Shown piece after piece: positions 1-10,833 of a stretch of DNA of 64,000 bases. A model generated the notes under the pieces. It ran no database searches. It was not told the origin of the DNA and saw only the letters and a list, made by a program, of their open reading frames with translations. The stretch covers positions 11,444,118-11,508,117 of the forward strand of contig OZ038320.1 of NCBI GenBank assembly GCA_964035795.1. The letters run 5' to 3'. How positions within the stretch are numbered: the stretch's first letter is position 1; each line of letters starts with the position of its first letter. The translations under genes and the position numbers were made by a program. Source of the DNA: Pterobdella sp. o SKG-2022 (lineage: Eukaryota > Annelida > Clitellata > Hirudinida > Piscicolidae).

Positions 1-288
1 TAAAAACGAAAAAAATTACTAGAGAAGCTATTAACGACAATTAGCTTGACAATGCGTTTATGCTGGTACAACTCCAACATTATTTTCATACTTATGGTTT
101 TAATGCTCATTTAGGTGTTGAATCATGTGTTATTATTCATTCATAAAGTGTTATAAGAATGGAGTTTTATTCATTTAAAGCCTGTGGCAATCTTGATAAC
201 CTTTGTATCGCCTTTCGCCGTATTCTTTAATGTGTAAACTTTTTAAATATTGTTATGTTAGTTTAATCATATGATCTTTTTGTTAAAG

Positions 289-749
289 GTTGAATTTCGA
301 GCCAGTGAAAGCGAGAGAACTGTGGTCACCCTTCAAAGAGAAATTGAAAGCGTTGAAGGTATCATTATTTATATTTATTCGCTAGAGGTATTGAGATAAT
401 AAATGTTGACTTTTCAAGACAATTGATCACTGTTACGTCTTATAATAATAAATAAAATGCTTTGAAAAGTTATAATTATAAATAAACTGATAATACGTTT
501 TTTTCATTTATGTTAATTTAGTTGAGGCTTTTTTATGAAAAAAAGTAATTTATATTATATTGTAAATTAATGTTTTTGTTTTCATATATAGTAAAATAAA
601 TCCAACTTGATAAAGGAAAGTTTAATGCAAAAATCTTTAATAATTTCAACTATCATAATCTCAAAGAGAAAATGATGCGTGTGCAGGCAGCAAACAAAGC
701 TCTGAAGGAAGAACTTGATAACACTTGTAATGAACTAGCCAACATTTAG
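289..749 (+). CDS. Tropomyosin-like, last two coding exons (3' end of gene)
   Basis: Two exons, 289-358 (70 nt, enters in phase 0, leaves 1 nt) and 667-749 (83 nt, TAG stop). Joined they encode an uninterrupted coiled coil: a first block around SESERTVVTLQREIESVE, then a tail with ALKEELDNTCNELANI before the stop. This lines up without gaps with the tropomyosin C-terminus (family pattern [20 protein letters not shown], then a final block ending EELDxxxxELxxx). The exon sizes of 70 and 83 nt match the last two coding exons of many animal tropomyosin genes as I know them. Tropomyosin is a two-chain coiled coil lying along F-actin; its last residues overlap the next dimer head to tail. The sequence is more diverged than usual muscle tropomyosins, so a cytoskeletal or lineage-specific paralog is likely. 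Upstream exons lie outside the window. Confidence 0.72.
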
Positions 750-3700
750 GGTTTGGACTTTAATTGTTTTTTATTACAAGGAACATCAAGACATTTGATA
801 GGATATTTCAATTAGTTATATCAACACTGTTAATATTTATTCAGGATTTTAATGACAAATTGGGTTTCTACAAAAATCTAGAAGATTCTTAAATATTAGT
901 TTTTACTTTTTACTTTTATATTGTTTCTTGGAGTCAAGTAAACGCGATCATTAATACTAACTATTAATTGTGCCTTTTTTGTGCTTCTTTACCTACGCTT
1001 CAAATTGTCGCTACAGTTATTTATTATATCAACGCAATTTCTACTTTTTACCATGTTATTTTGAAAATTATAAATATTATTATCATTTTGTGGTTTTTCA
1101 AAGAGTTCTTCAGCATATTTCATCACATGTATTTACAGCTTATTCGTGCGTATTATTGATCTTTATCGCTATATCAACTTGCTTTTGGAACTATGTTAGT
1201 GCCGACTTGATGTTATTTTCATTTAATAGTTTGTTTTTAGATCCTAATTTTAACTTTAAAATAAATCGTAAATGTTAAAAAACATTTGTAAATAGAATGA
1301 TAAAAAAATGTATGTTAGTTATATTGGTTATAATACGAGCTTTTGCAATCAAAACTCATTTCAATGTATCAATTAATCATCAGTATCAAAATTTCAATCA
1401 ATATGTGACTGTTTAAAATGTGCTTTAGAGAAACAGTAAACTATAAACTCAGGCCTTAACAAAGTGGTATAACAAAGAATCATTGTATCAGTTACTTGAC
1501 TAAACATTACGGGTTTTAACCAAAATGATTTCATTTTTTATCGTCCGTTGTCAAACTTTTTCAAGAACTATTAGTATAAGCATTTGAGTTGAGTAAAATT
1601 TCATCCAACAAGTGTTTCAAACAATACAAGAAAGCAGTTTTAAGAGCATAATTATGAATCAATAGTGAAAGGACTTTAGAGTGTTTCAGTGGCCATAAGT
1701 CACCATTGAGGTCTGTCCATACAATCAAGTGTTCTTTTATCTCTTCTACCACCAATCAAATCTCTTCAAACAACCACACGTGACCTAACTCGTGTCAACA
1801 TTTCGCTGTTTATTCCTCTTTGTGCTGTTATCTTTTGTCAGGTCTTTCTTTATATTAATTTCTCATTCTTCAGAAAATTTTAAAAAATAAAAATTATCGG
1901 GTCTCAGCTTCAAATTTTTTAGCTATTTATAAGAAGCATTAAGGATCTTTTATTCTTTTCAAAAGTAGTATAACTTGGAGGACACGTTGGTGACCTTTGA
2001 CTGACGTCACAAGGATGAACTTAATTACTCTTTTATTGTTCTTGGGTTCGTAATTATAGTCATTAGTTACCTCTAATAAAAGTACATAGAAAACTTGAAC
2101 GAAGCTGTGTTTTATAATATACCATTTATTAAATTGAAAAAAATGAAATTTTTTAAGCAATAAAAAAATAATTATATTCAAACATGATGAGGATGTCTAG
2201 TACATTTTAAAACTCACTTGATAAGTTAATATATGTTAGCTTTTATTTACATACTACGATTAGTGAATAATTTAAATTTTCAATGAAAAAAGGCGGTGAA
2301 ATCAATTTGAGTCTTATTTTAAAAAGTTTAAGTTGTTTATTTATGAAATAAATAGTTCAATTGTAAACCTCTTTCTCTTTTTTGTGACCTTTGACACAAC
2401 CCGATGACCCGTGAAAACATCGTGTTTAATTGAGGATAATAAGCCTTTATTGGTCAAACACACTTATAATTAAAAAACTTTAAACATTATTCCCTTTAAC
2501 GTTTTCTTCAATAATCTTCACAGCCCATTGGTATTCATTGCAATAAAGTTAGTCACCCAATGATGATTTTTTTTTAAATCAAAAAATTCGGTTTTTAATA
2601 CAAAATTCATAATTTTTTCTCAGTTTCATACTTCATTAATTCGAAAAAGTAATCAAAAATAATACTTTAAAGTATAAAATGTATTGATATAAACTAATGT
2701 ATGTATGACCACTGTCAATTCACTGCTCGGACATAATAACTGATAACCTTTAATTAAAAATACTTGTCAGTCTGGAAAAGATAAATAAAAGAAAATGACC
2801 ACATAAATAAAAATAATTCTATATAAAATTTAAATATATAAACATAAAATAAGTTAAAACTATTAAAATCAGTTTACGTCATCCTATAAAAATTAAATAA
2901 ATTAAAAAAGAAATCAAACGGTAAAGAATGCGAAGGACACATGCTGCGAAGGAATGCGATATAACACAACACCCACAAGACCATTTCGAAAGTCATACAC
3001 ACTAAGTTCACCAGTGAAATCTTTGAATATTTCCAATCAACTAACATTTTAATTTTAAAAATTCATCTCAGTCTAAACAATGTGATATTGCTTTTCTTAT
3101 CTGATGCTTCAGATTTTATCGATATTTAATTTAATCTTCATTTCTACAAATTCTATTAATTTAAACAGAGGTAGGTGCTGATCTGTGAAGCATAAGATTT
3201 ATATTTTATTCTTATTTAAATTTCAAACAGTTTTCTTTAACTAAAATTCCAAATTGCTTCTTGTATAATAGAATTTTCTAGTTTAACTTTTCTTTCAAAG
3301 ATTTGTGGTTTGTCTGTCTCACATCAAAAAGTATCAGTGAAATAAAGTTTAGTTAACTTTCAAACTGGTTAGTGAATTCTTTTGCAGTTTAGCTTCAGTT
3401 GGAAGGAATGTATATAACTTTCGTCTTTTTTTGTTTATTCTCTGTTGGGGATTAAAAAAATCATACTTTTTATCTTTAATCACTAATTTAGAATTTCAAG
3501 TTAGTTGGTTAATATTAAAAATTTTTACATAATTTTTCTTTAACGAAGCTTCGATCTATTTTTATGTTTTTCATATAAAAATGTTGAGTTTCAATTCAGT
3601 TTAGAATCATATTAAAATGATGTTTCTTCAACGTTCTTTGTATTGACATTGTTTCATACATTACTTTGGGTTATCACTTGGACTTATCTATAGTTTATGG

Positions 3701-6700
3701 CTAGGGGGATATAAATTTGGTGAATTTTAATTATTTTCAATACAGATTTTTGAATAATTTGTTTTAGTGCTTAAATATCGAAGCAGATGAGCGATTAATA
3801 ATTGATTTTCCCCATCATGAATTCTTTACGTGTTCTTATAAATCCTCATAACTTGAAGTTTTACTGGTAAAATTCAAGTTTAAAAAAAACATACGATGTT
3901 TTTTAAAAAATGTGAAGTATAAAGTTTCATAAAATAATTATTTCATGACACAAGCGATCAAAAAATTTAATATTGATGCAAAAGACAATATTATGAAGGA
4001 ATGCTTAAATGTTTATCGTGTCATTGAGGGGTGGTGTTTCGTGGTGGGGGGTTGAGTCAGAGGTTTTTGAGTTAGTGTTTTAGATTCATCTTCGAAGATA
4101 TGAATAATTTGAATTTTTATTTAAGCTGGAAGTTAAAAAAAAATTTTCAACGCATATTTATTTTTTAATTTAAACTTTTTTTCAAGTAGGTGTCAAATTT
4201 AACATTTAATATCAATGTATGATTTTAATATTTAACATATTGGAGGTTATAAAAATTTTTTGAACTGAATGAAATAATTTCAAAAAATATTATTTTTGAA
4301 CAATTTTTTTCGTCTGACAAATTTATATAAAATTCAACTACACAAGATATGAATAAATATCACTTGATATGGTTGTTTTTAACAAAAAACCCATTTGAAA
4401 AAACTATTATTAAAACAATAATATAATTAATAACTATCAATAAACAATTTTATACCTATGCAAGCAATTACACAACTGATAGAAACTCGAGTCAATCATG
4501 TAGATAGGTCGAAAGCAATTAAAAGAAGCAATTTTTGTATTGGGTTTCGAAAAGTGACAGGTCTCGCTTGTGTTCTTGTCACCACCAACAGCATTCAGTT
4601 TGTTTCCATTTGTTGTCAGTCGATGGGGTATAACTAAAAAATATCGTGACTAGTTTTTTAAAAAATAATTTTTGAATTTGAATGTTTTTTTCTCTTCTTT
4701 CACTTAGAAAGATATAATTCTGGTGTTTAGTAGGTTTCGTTGAAAATATTTCGTTTGAAGTACCTTTATTTTCAAAATTCAAAAAATATAATTCTTTATT
4801 TTATTTTCAAAAAGTAATTTAAATAGTTTTTTCAGTGTAACATTTTTTCCCCTACTATTTATTCGATTTTTACATCAAATTTCATTTTAAAAACGACTTC
4901 AAAAATGAAAATATTGTTAAAATTATCAAAGATTGTTTATGTTGATGAATATAACCTATTAAAACAATAGAACTCTAGGAAGTTTGTGAGATTTTCAAAG
5001 GATACAACCTGCAAACCCTGTTGGGTTAAGCCAAGTGTGAAGAGACAAGATCAAAGGACATCAGCACGTAACATTACTAATACCTTGCATTAACGTTTTT
5101 AATTCAAGTTATATTTGGCTATGAATTTGAAATTAACGTTTTTATTAAATATAATATTTTGAGGGATTTTATGAAAATAAAATATTACACAATTTATTTT
5201 AAAAATTGAATGAGTTGTAACTTTTGCAAATAGTGTAAGTTCATGATATCATAAAAAAGTATAAAAATAAAAATCTTCAAAAATTATCAAATAAAAACAT
5301 TGAAAAATTTTGATAAGAAATATAAATAAAACCATTAAAATAGAATGAACCTTACAAAATCAACTAGTAAAACCCAAACTAAACTACACCAGCTCGGAGA
5401 GCAAATAGACAGTGTCCTCTGCAAACCAAAACACGTGTCCAGTTTCCTGTTTCTCCCTTCCCTTTAATCAATCCTCATAACTTTCCACAGTTCTCGAAAC
5501 ATCTCCTTTGAACAAACTCATAATGGTGGAAGAATTTTGGTCACTTTTCGAGGTTCGTAGTGATGTGTTTAAAAAAGAAACTTAGTCTTGGGATATTTAT
5601 TTTTTATCACTTATGGCTATTAGTTTCTTCACAAAAATAAACGAAATTTATTTATATTTTTGGCGAACTTCATTTTATTGCAAATTTTTTTATGGTTTTC
5701 GGAACTAAATAAATTAGCTTAGACTACACGAGTAAACTTAACAGAAAATATTTTCATAGAAAATGATAACAATGATTTAACTCAAATCTCCAAAAAAGTG
5801 AAAATCATTATGAAGATATACAAACTCACAGTATGATCCTTCATTTTACATCAAATCTTACATAAAAATGTTCTATAACCCCACAAAAGCGTATACATAA
5901 AATTAATTGATTATTGTATCCCTATAGAGTTCCATTACTAGTTTCAATTATTCCACTATTTTTAAGTTGTTTATTCACTTTTTTTCAAACTTTAAACATT
6001 ACAAATTGAAAATTTCAAATATATTCAAAATAAAATTATTAAAGATTCAAAAAAAACACTTGAAATTTTTATGTTTTTTTTGATATAATAATGTACGTTA
6101 TTGGTTAATATTGAGCTTGTTAATATGAACAAAACAATGAAAATGATGATTTGAAGAAGAAATTCAAATGAAAATTAGTTGAATAACATAAAATTTCAAT
6201 TATTTTATGAAAAGTATTTTTTTTTCATTATTTTTAACAAATTTAGTCAGCTCTATCTCAAATTAAAAAATATTAAATCAAAAAAGAGTTTTTTTAAAAA
6301 TCCAAGCATCAATCATTTCAATACAGACTCCACCTCTGAATGCTGATTTGATCATTTGAGCTCCGCCTTTCAGTCCTGCATAGAGTTTGATAAGGCTATT
6401 GAAATGTATGGAACAATGATATGGAAAAAACATAATATGCTTGGAGCTCAAACATTTGTACAGTCATTTTCACTATTTTACAATGTTTTGTATGAACTAT
6501 ATATACAACAAAGGTTAAGTAATCCGTGAACTCAATGTTTTGAACAATATGGAAGTTCTATAAAATTACCAAAAACTATTTTGAAAATTTATTAATTTGA
6601 CATAAACGCGTATAACAAACACAACAAAACTCAAAAATAAATTCAAATTTTAAATCATCAGCTCATCATTCATCTCGGACATAAGCCATCTTGAACGACA

Positions 6701-6734
6701 TCATCTCACAAATAGAAGAAGCAAGAGTGCACCA
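750..6734. other. Gene-poor upstream region of Hey
   Basis: About 6 kb without a convincing coding exon. The open frames here (for example 970-1278 and 4579-4782) have AT-driven composition and no recognisable domain. Most of the stretch is AT-rich, with a few islands of more balanced composition around 2930-3010, 5370-5560 and 6310-6420. CACGTG E-boxes occur at 1777-1782 and 5432-5437. Two TGACCTTTGAC motifs occur at 1991 and 2385, the first abutting a CRE palindrome. Because the next gene is a developmental regulator, these islands are candidate enhancers, but that is inference. Confidence 0.5.
1991..2009. promoter_or_regulatory. Nuclear-receptor-like DR1 site joined to a CRE palindrome
   Basis: TGACCTTTGAC (the complement of an AGGTCA-type direct repeat with one-base spacing, incomplete in the second half-site) at 1991-2001 is followed directly by TGACGTCA, the full cAMP-response element palindrome, at 2002-2009. 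The same 11-mer recurs at 2385-2395. Binding is not shown by the sequence; the region lies about 4.7 kb upstream of Hey and 1.2 kb downstream of the tropomyosin stop. Confidence 0.3.
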
Positions 6735-9700
6735 ATGAAAAGAGCATCAATCGATGGTTTTGAGGATTTGTATGAAGAATGCCACATGGATGAAGATGGA
6801 TGCAAAGAAATTAAGTACGTGCTCAATATTTTTATAACAACTATTATCCTCACTAGTATATAAATATAATAGCCAATCTTTTATAACTAATAACAAAAAT
6901 TGAGAAGGTTCGTTGAAAACATAACTGGTTGTACTTATCTGGTTCACATTTTTGAGTAATTACCTGTTTATTCACAATTTTAATTTTTTAAAATTCTTTT
7001 TCTTGTATGAACTTTTTTACAAAACAATTTGAAACATTCAATTACATTATTCATTTTTCAAAGTCAATTATTGACAATATTTTTGATACCTTTTCTAAAA
7101 ATTGTAATTATTTTAAAAAATTATTTTCATTGTTTAGAATAAAAGTATAAAGATGCATCACAAATAAATTTTTTTCAAATGAATCTCACAGTTCCCCCTC
7201 ACAAAGCGGTCTTGAGCCTGATAGGAGGAGGCGTAGAGGGGTGGGTGAAATTTTATATTGAACTTTTGTATGGAATATCCATTTTTAAATTTTTTATATT
7301 GAATATTCAATTTAATTTTTCTAAATTTCGTTTTTCTTTTTTTAGACATCAATTTAATTTTTAGTCTTTTTTTATTTAAATAGCTATTAGTTGAGCGTTG
7401 TCATTTGAAAATTTTTGATTTTTATGTTGGTTTTAAATATTGAATTTTTACTCAAATTACTTTTATTTTTGAAATATAATTATGACAATACAGAATTTAA
7501 TTTGATAAATTATGTTTGCTATTAGATTTTCGATTAATACAACATGAACAGACCATAACTCCACATTATAATATGTAATATGACATTTTATAACTGTCTA
7601 TCCCTTTCAATTAACATTTTCGTAGTTACTTTTATCTGTTCATAATGCTAAGTTATAGGCATTATTTCATTCTGGTTTTCGTGAAATTTATTTTTATTCA
7701 CAATTTTTATATACATTTACAAGCTTTTATCAATGCATTGCATATTTGTAATTAAATAGGAAAAGGTGATATGAAAAAATAATAAAAGCAATATTTAATC
7801 TCAAAAATACTTCAAACTTCACCAAGCTTGTTACCCAACCAATCAACTTCCATTGCAAACACTATTCATCACTCTTCTAAACACCTCACAAAACCAACAC
7901 ATTTCTACCCCCATCTCTGCATCGACACACGCTCACTCCCGTATCGAAGACACATTAACCGTTGTGTGACTGCATGGAGGTTTTATAACGGTGCCATGCT
8001 TCACCAATTCCTCTTTTAATGTTTACTGCCTTTTTAATAAGCTATATAAATTAAAAGAAATTAGACTTTGTTTTATCTATTTAAATATATGAAAATTTAT
8101 TCCAAAACACTAATTAAAAGTTAATTTTGGAAGAATAATTAATTTGAATATTAATAGTTAAAATCTGAGATTGATTGAATTGTGACTGTAAGCTCAGCTG
8201 ATTGAGAAGAAGAGAAGGGACCGCATCAACTACAGCTTGATGGAGCTCAAGAGGCTGGTTCCTGCTGCCTTCGAAAAACAAGTGAGTGCTTTTCTAAGGA
8301 AAGCAAATTTGTATCAAATTATTTTAAAAGTATGAGATAAACTTGACAAAATTATGTTGTTTTTGAATGACTTTGTACGCAAACTTGTAGTTTTTCTTAT
8401 GAATGAGATTTTAAAAGAAGTACATTGAAGTTAGCTTCATCTCATACCTGTGTATTTTATTAATGCACTCCAGTGATAAAATCCTTAAATACATTAGGAA
8501 AAAATGTATGATGGTACCAATTTTTATTTTAATTTTTTTCAATTTTTTTGTTTTCTATAAGCTGTAAAATCTTTTCTTCAAAAAAAATTTTTTGAAATTC
8601 AACTTATGATATAAACGTGCAATATTTAAAATAAGTTTTAATTGCTAAAGAGCTCCACGAAGCTGGAGAAAGCAGAGATATTAAAGATGACAGTGGACTA
8701 TTTAAAAGTGATGCACAACACCAACAAATCGTATGACTCCAACGGTAGCTTCAACTTTTTTTTATAAAGAAAATTATATTATAAGTTAAACATCATAAGT
8801 TAGTTTCATAATGAATTTGAAAAATATTGAGAATAAAATTTTTTTAAATGTATTTCAATGTTATACTTGGAAAAATTTTTTGCTCATTGTTTTCTTGAAG
8901 ATATACAACGCCCCATTATACTCGATAAGCTTCAGACTACAAGCAACAGGGCTTCGACGATTGTGCAGATGAGGTGCTAAGGTACTTGGTAGCTTGCGAG
9001 GGCATGGATTCTCAGGATCCTCTGTGCCTTAGACTCATCAGCCATTTAAAGCACTGCTCATCTCAGAGACGAAAAAAAAGTAGCAAAAATGTTTCTCAAG
9101 AAAAACTTCAAAACTTTTCGCAGGTTATGGCTTATTCGTGGAAAAATACGTATTCACTAGCATTAAAAATTTTATATTTTTTTTAAAAACACAGATAAAA
9201 TATTTCTTTAACAACAGGCATCCTTAAACTATTGGAACCAAAAAAGCATAATAGGAAAATGCCAGTTTTCGTACAACAAAACCATTCCAAACCATTCTCT
9301 TGTTTCTACGTACATGCAAAACAACTCTACATTTGAAAAATCTGAATCAAAATTTTTAACTAATAATAATTTTTCTTCTTTAAATGTTGATAAAAAAGCT
9401 TGCGAAAAACAAATGAGCACTTTTGAACTTATAAGCAATGATGTTCATAATGGGAGCATCAACCAGGCCAACATCAATCAAGACAACAACAACGGTAGAA
9501 ATGAGGATGACATCTTGCAAGCCCTTCATAATGCCCATGAGAATCTTCACAGACCTATTCTCAACATTTTGGCTGAAAACAATAACAATAAGAAAAACTT
9601 AACCTATAACAATTCTAATTCTAATCTCAACTTGAATAACTTCCACAACGCCAACCTTCCAATTCACAACAATCAAAATTACTTTTTGAATAACAATTAC

Positions 9701-9811
9701 AATAGTTATCATTTTTTCCCTCCTCCACCACCTCCGCCATCGTCATCATCATCTCTCTTTAACTACCTCAAGCCTTATCGACCATGGGGCTCTGAACTTA
9801 CTCTATACTGA
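6735..9811 (+). CDS. Hey: Hey: bHLH-Orange transcriptional repressor with YRPW motif
   Basis: Exons 6735-6814, 7192-7240, 8198-8281, 8651-8744, 8936-9123, 9218-9811 give 362 codons with matching phases. The start MKRA is like vertebrate Hey. Residues 38-43 are RRRRRG: the glycine marks Hey, where Hes proteins carry proline. Helix-loop-helix follows ([10 protein letters not shown], then [16 protein letters not shown]) to about residue 95. An Orange domain follows at about 103-150 ([18 protein letters not shown]). After an Asn- and Ser-rich middle with a short Pro run, YRPW sits at 352-355. Hey proteins act downstream of Notch, bind E-boxes as dimers and repress; YRPW is the family signature. 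Oddities: the spacer between helix 2 and Orange is short, and the tail after YRPW reads GSELTLY where vertebrates have a TEIGAF-like end. An AATAAA lies 54 nt after the stop. Confidence 0.93.
7241..8197 (+). other. Hey intron 2 with a C-rich island
   Basis: The longest Hey intron (957 bp). Most is AT-rich, but 7800-8010 is pyrimidine/C-rich and holds a 63-codon open frame (7828-8019) without similarity to Hey or any family I recognise. It could be an intronic enhancer, an alternative exon or a decayed repeat; nothing decides. Confidence 0.35.
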
Positions 9812-10833
9812 TAGAACTTCGAAAGGCAAGAAAAGCTACCAAGTATGTGGCAGAAATCTAGTCTAATAAAAGAATATAGCTTGTGAATTTACTCTTTACG
9901 AAGAAATTGATTAAAAAGTCTGGAAACATACATTAAAATGAACAATTTTGCGAATGGCTTAAGCTATCAGGTAATAATAATAAAAAGCTATGTAGTTCAT
10001 TATAATGACGTTTAACCCGAAAATTTTCAGAATAATTTGTTTGTAAAATTTAAAATAATTACAAATAAGAAGTTTCAAATCTTTTTGTGAGGCAATAAAG
10101 ACAACACTTAAACTTGATGGCAGAGCAAAGACATAAATAACAACGCAACAATGACTTTTGCCCATAAATAAACGCATGTCCTGCTCTTTCATAAGGCATC
10201 TCGTTTCATCCATACAATTTCTTCTATAACAAAAAACATATAAAACTGGTAAACATACAAGATTCATAGATACATGTATGAATGACTCTTATATATAGTA
10301 CGCAGCTTTTACGATTTCCTTATACAATGATGTTTCCATATTAGTCATACAAATGTATATTCTTCTAGAATAAATTAGAAGCTTTGTCTTTTATGAGCGT
10401 TTCACAAGGATATATCGGTTGGAATATATAATTAAAGACTCACTGAAACTCATTGTTGACTTGACGTTTAATGATTTATAAGGGCGATGATTTTGCATCC
10501 AGATGACACGAGATTCAAAAAATTTGACAATTTTAATAAGAACTTTTTCAATTTATTTAAAATATTCTAGCGAAGTATTTTTATTTAATTGAAATACAGA
10601 TTATAATAGTTTCATTCAAAATTCAAAGTGACAAAAAAAAAGAAGTCATTTCAAGGTACAATTTATATTTAGAATTGATTAAAAGAAATTTTATTAATCC
10701 GATTATTGAAATGACATGAAAACAAAAGGCTGATAGACTTGATCTCAAAGTTTCAACTTTGAATAAATAAATTTTTCTATTAAAACTCAAACTCCCTAAA
10801 AAAGAAACACGAATAATCTATTAAACGACTCTA
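9812..10833. other. Hey 3' UTR and Hey/SRP72 convergent spacer
   Basis: About 1 kb between the Hey stop and the SRP72 stop on the other strand. AATAAA at 9865-9870 is a good Hey poly(A) signal. For SRP72, TTTATT (AATAAA on the minus strand) lies at 10690-10695 and 10580-10585, both downstream of its stop. The 102-codon minus-strand frame at 9959-10267 has no recognisable domain and overlaps the expected 3' region, so I do not call a gene. Confidence 0.5.
9865..9870 (+). terminator. Poly(A) signal of Hey
   Basis: Canonical AATAAA located 54 nt after the Hey TGA stop, on the same strand. It is the first such hexamer downstream of the stop. Confidence 0.6.

Noticed and set aside
970..1278. 102-codon plus-strand frame after the tropomyosin stop
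   Set aside because: AT-driven composition (Phe, Tyr, Asn, Ile), no domain, no splice or family support.
5523..5575. ATG frame MVEEFWSLFE followed by a GT in a GC-richer island
   Set aside because: Only ten codons, no partner exon and no family; too little to call.
6300..6734. CSL/Su(H) (YGTGRGAA) sites upstream of Hey
   Set aside because: Looked for by eye because Hey is a Notch target; no clear site was seen in the near upstream region. The scan was not exhaustive.
7828..8019. 63-codon frame in Hey intron 2
   Set aside because: Out of the Hey frame chain; exons 2 and 3 already join in phase and reproduce the conserved [17 protein letters not shown] junction.
9959..10267. 102-codon minus-strand frame between Hey and SRP72
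   Set aside because: No recognisable motif and lies in the expected 3' UTR of either gene.
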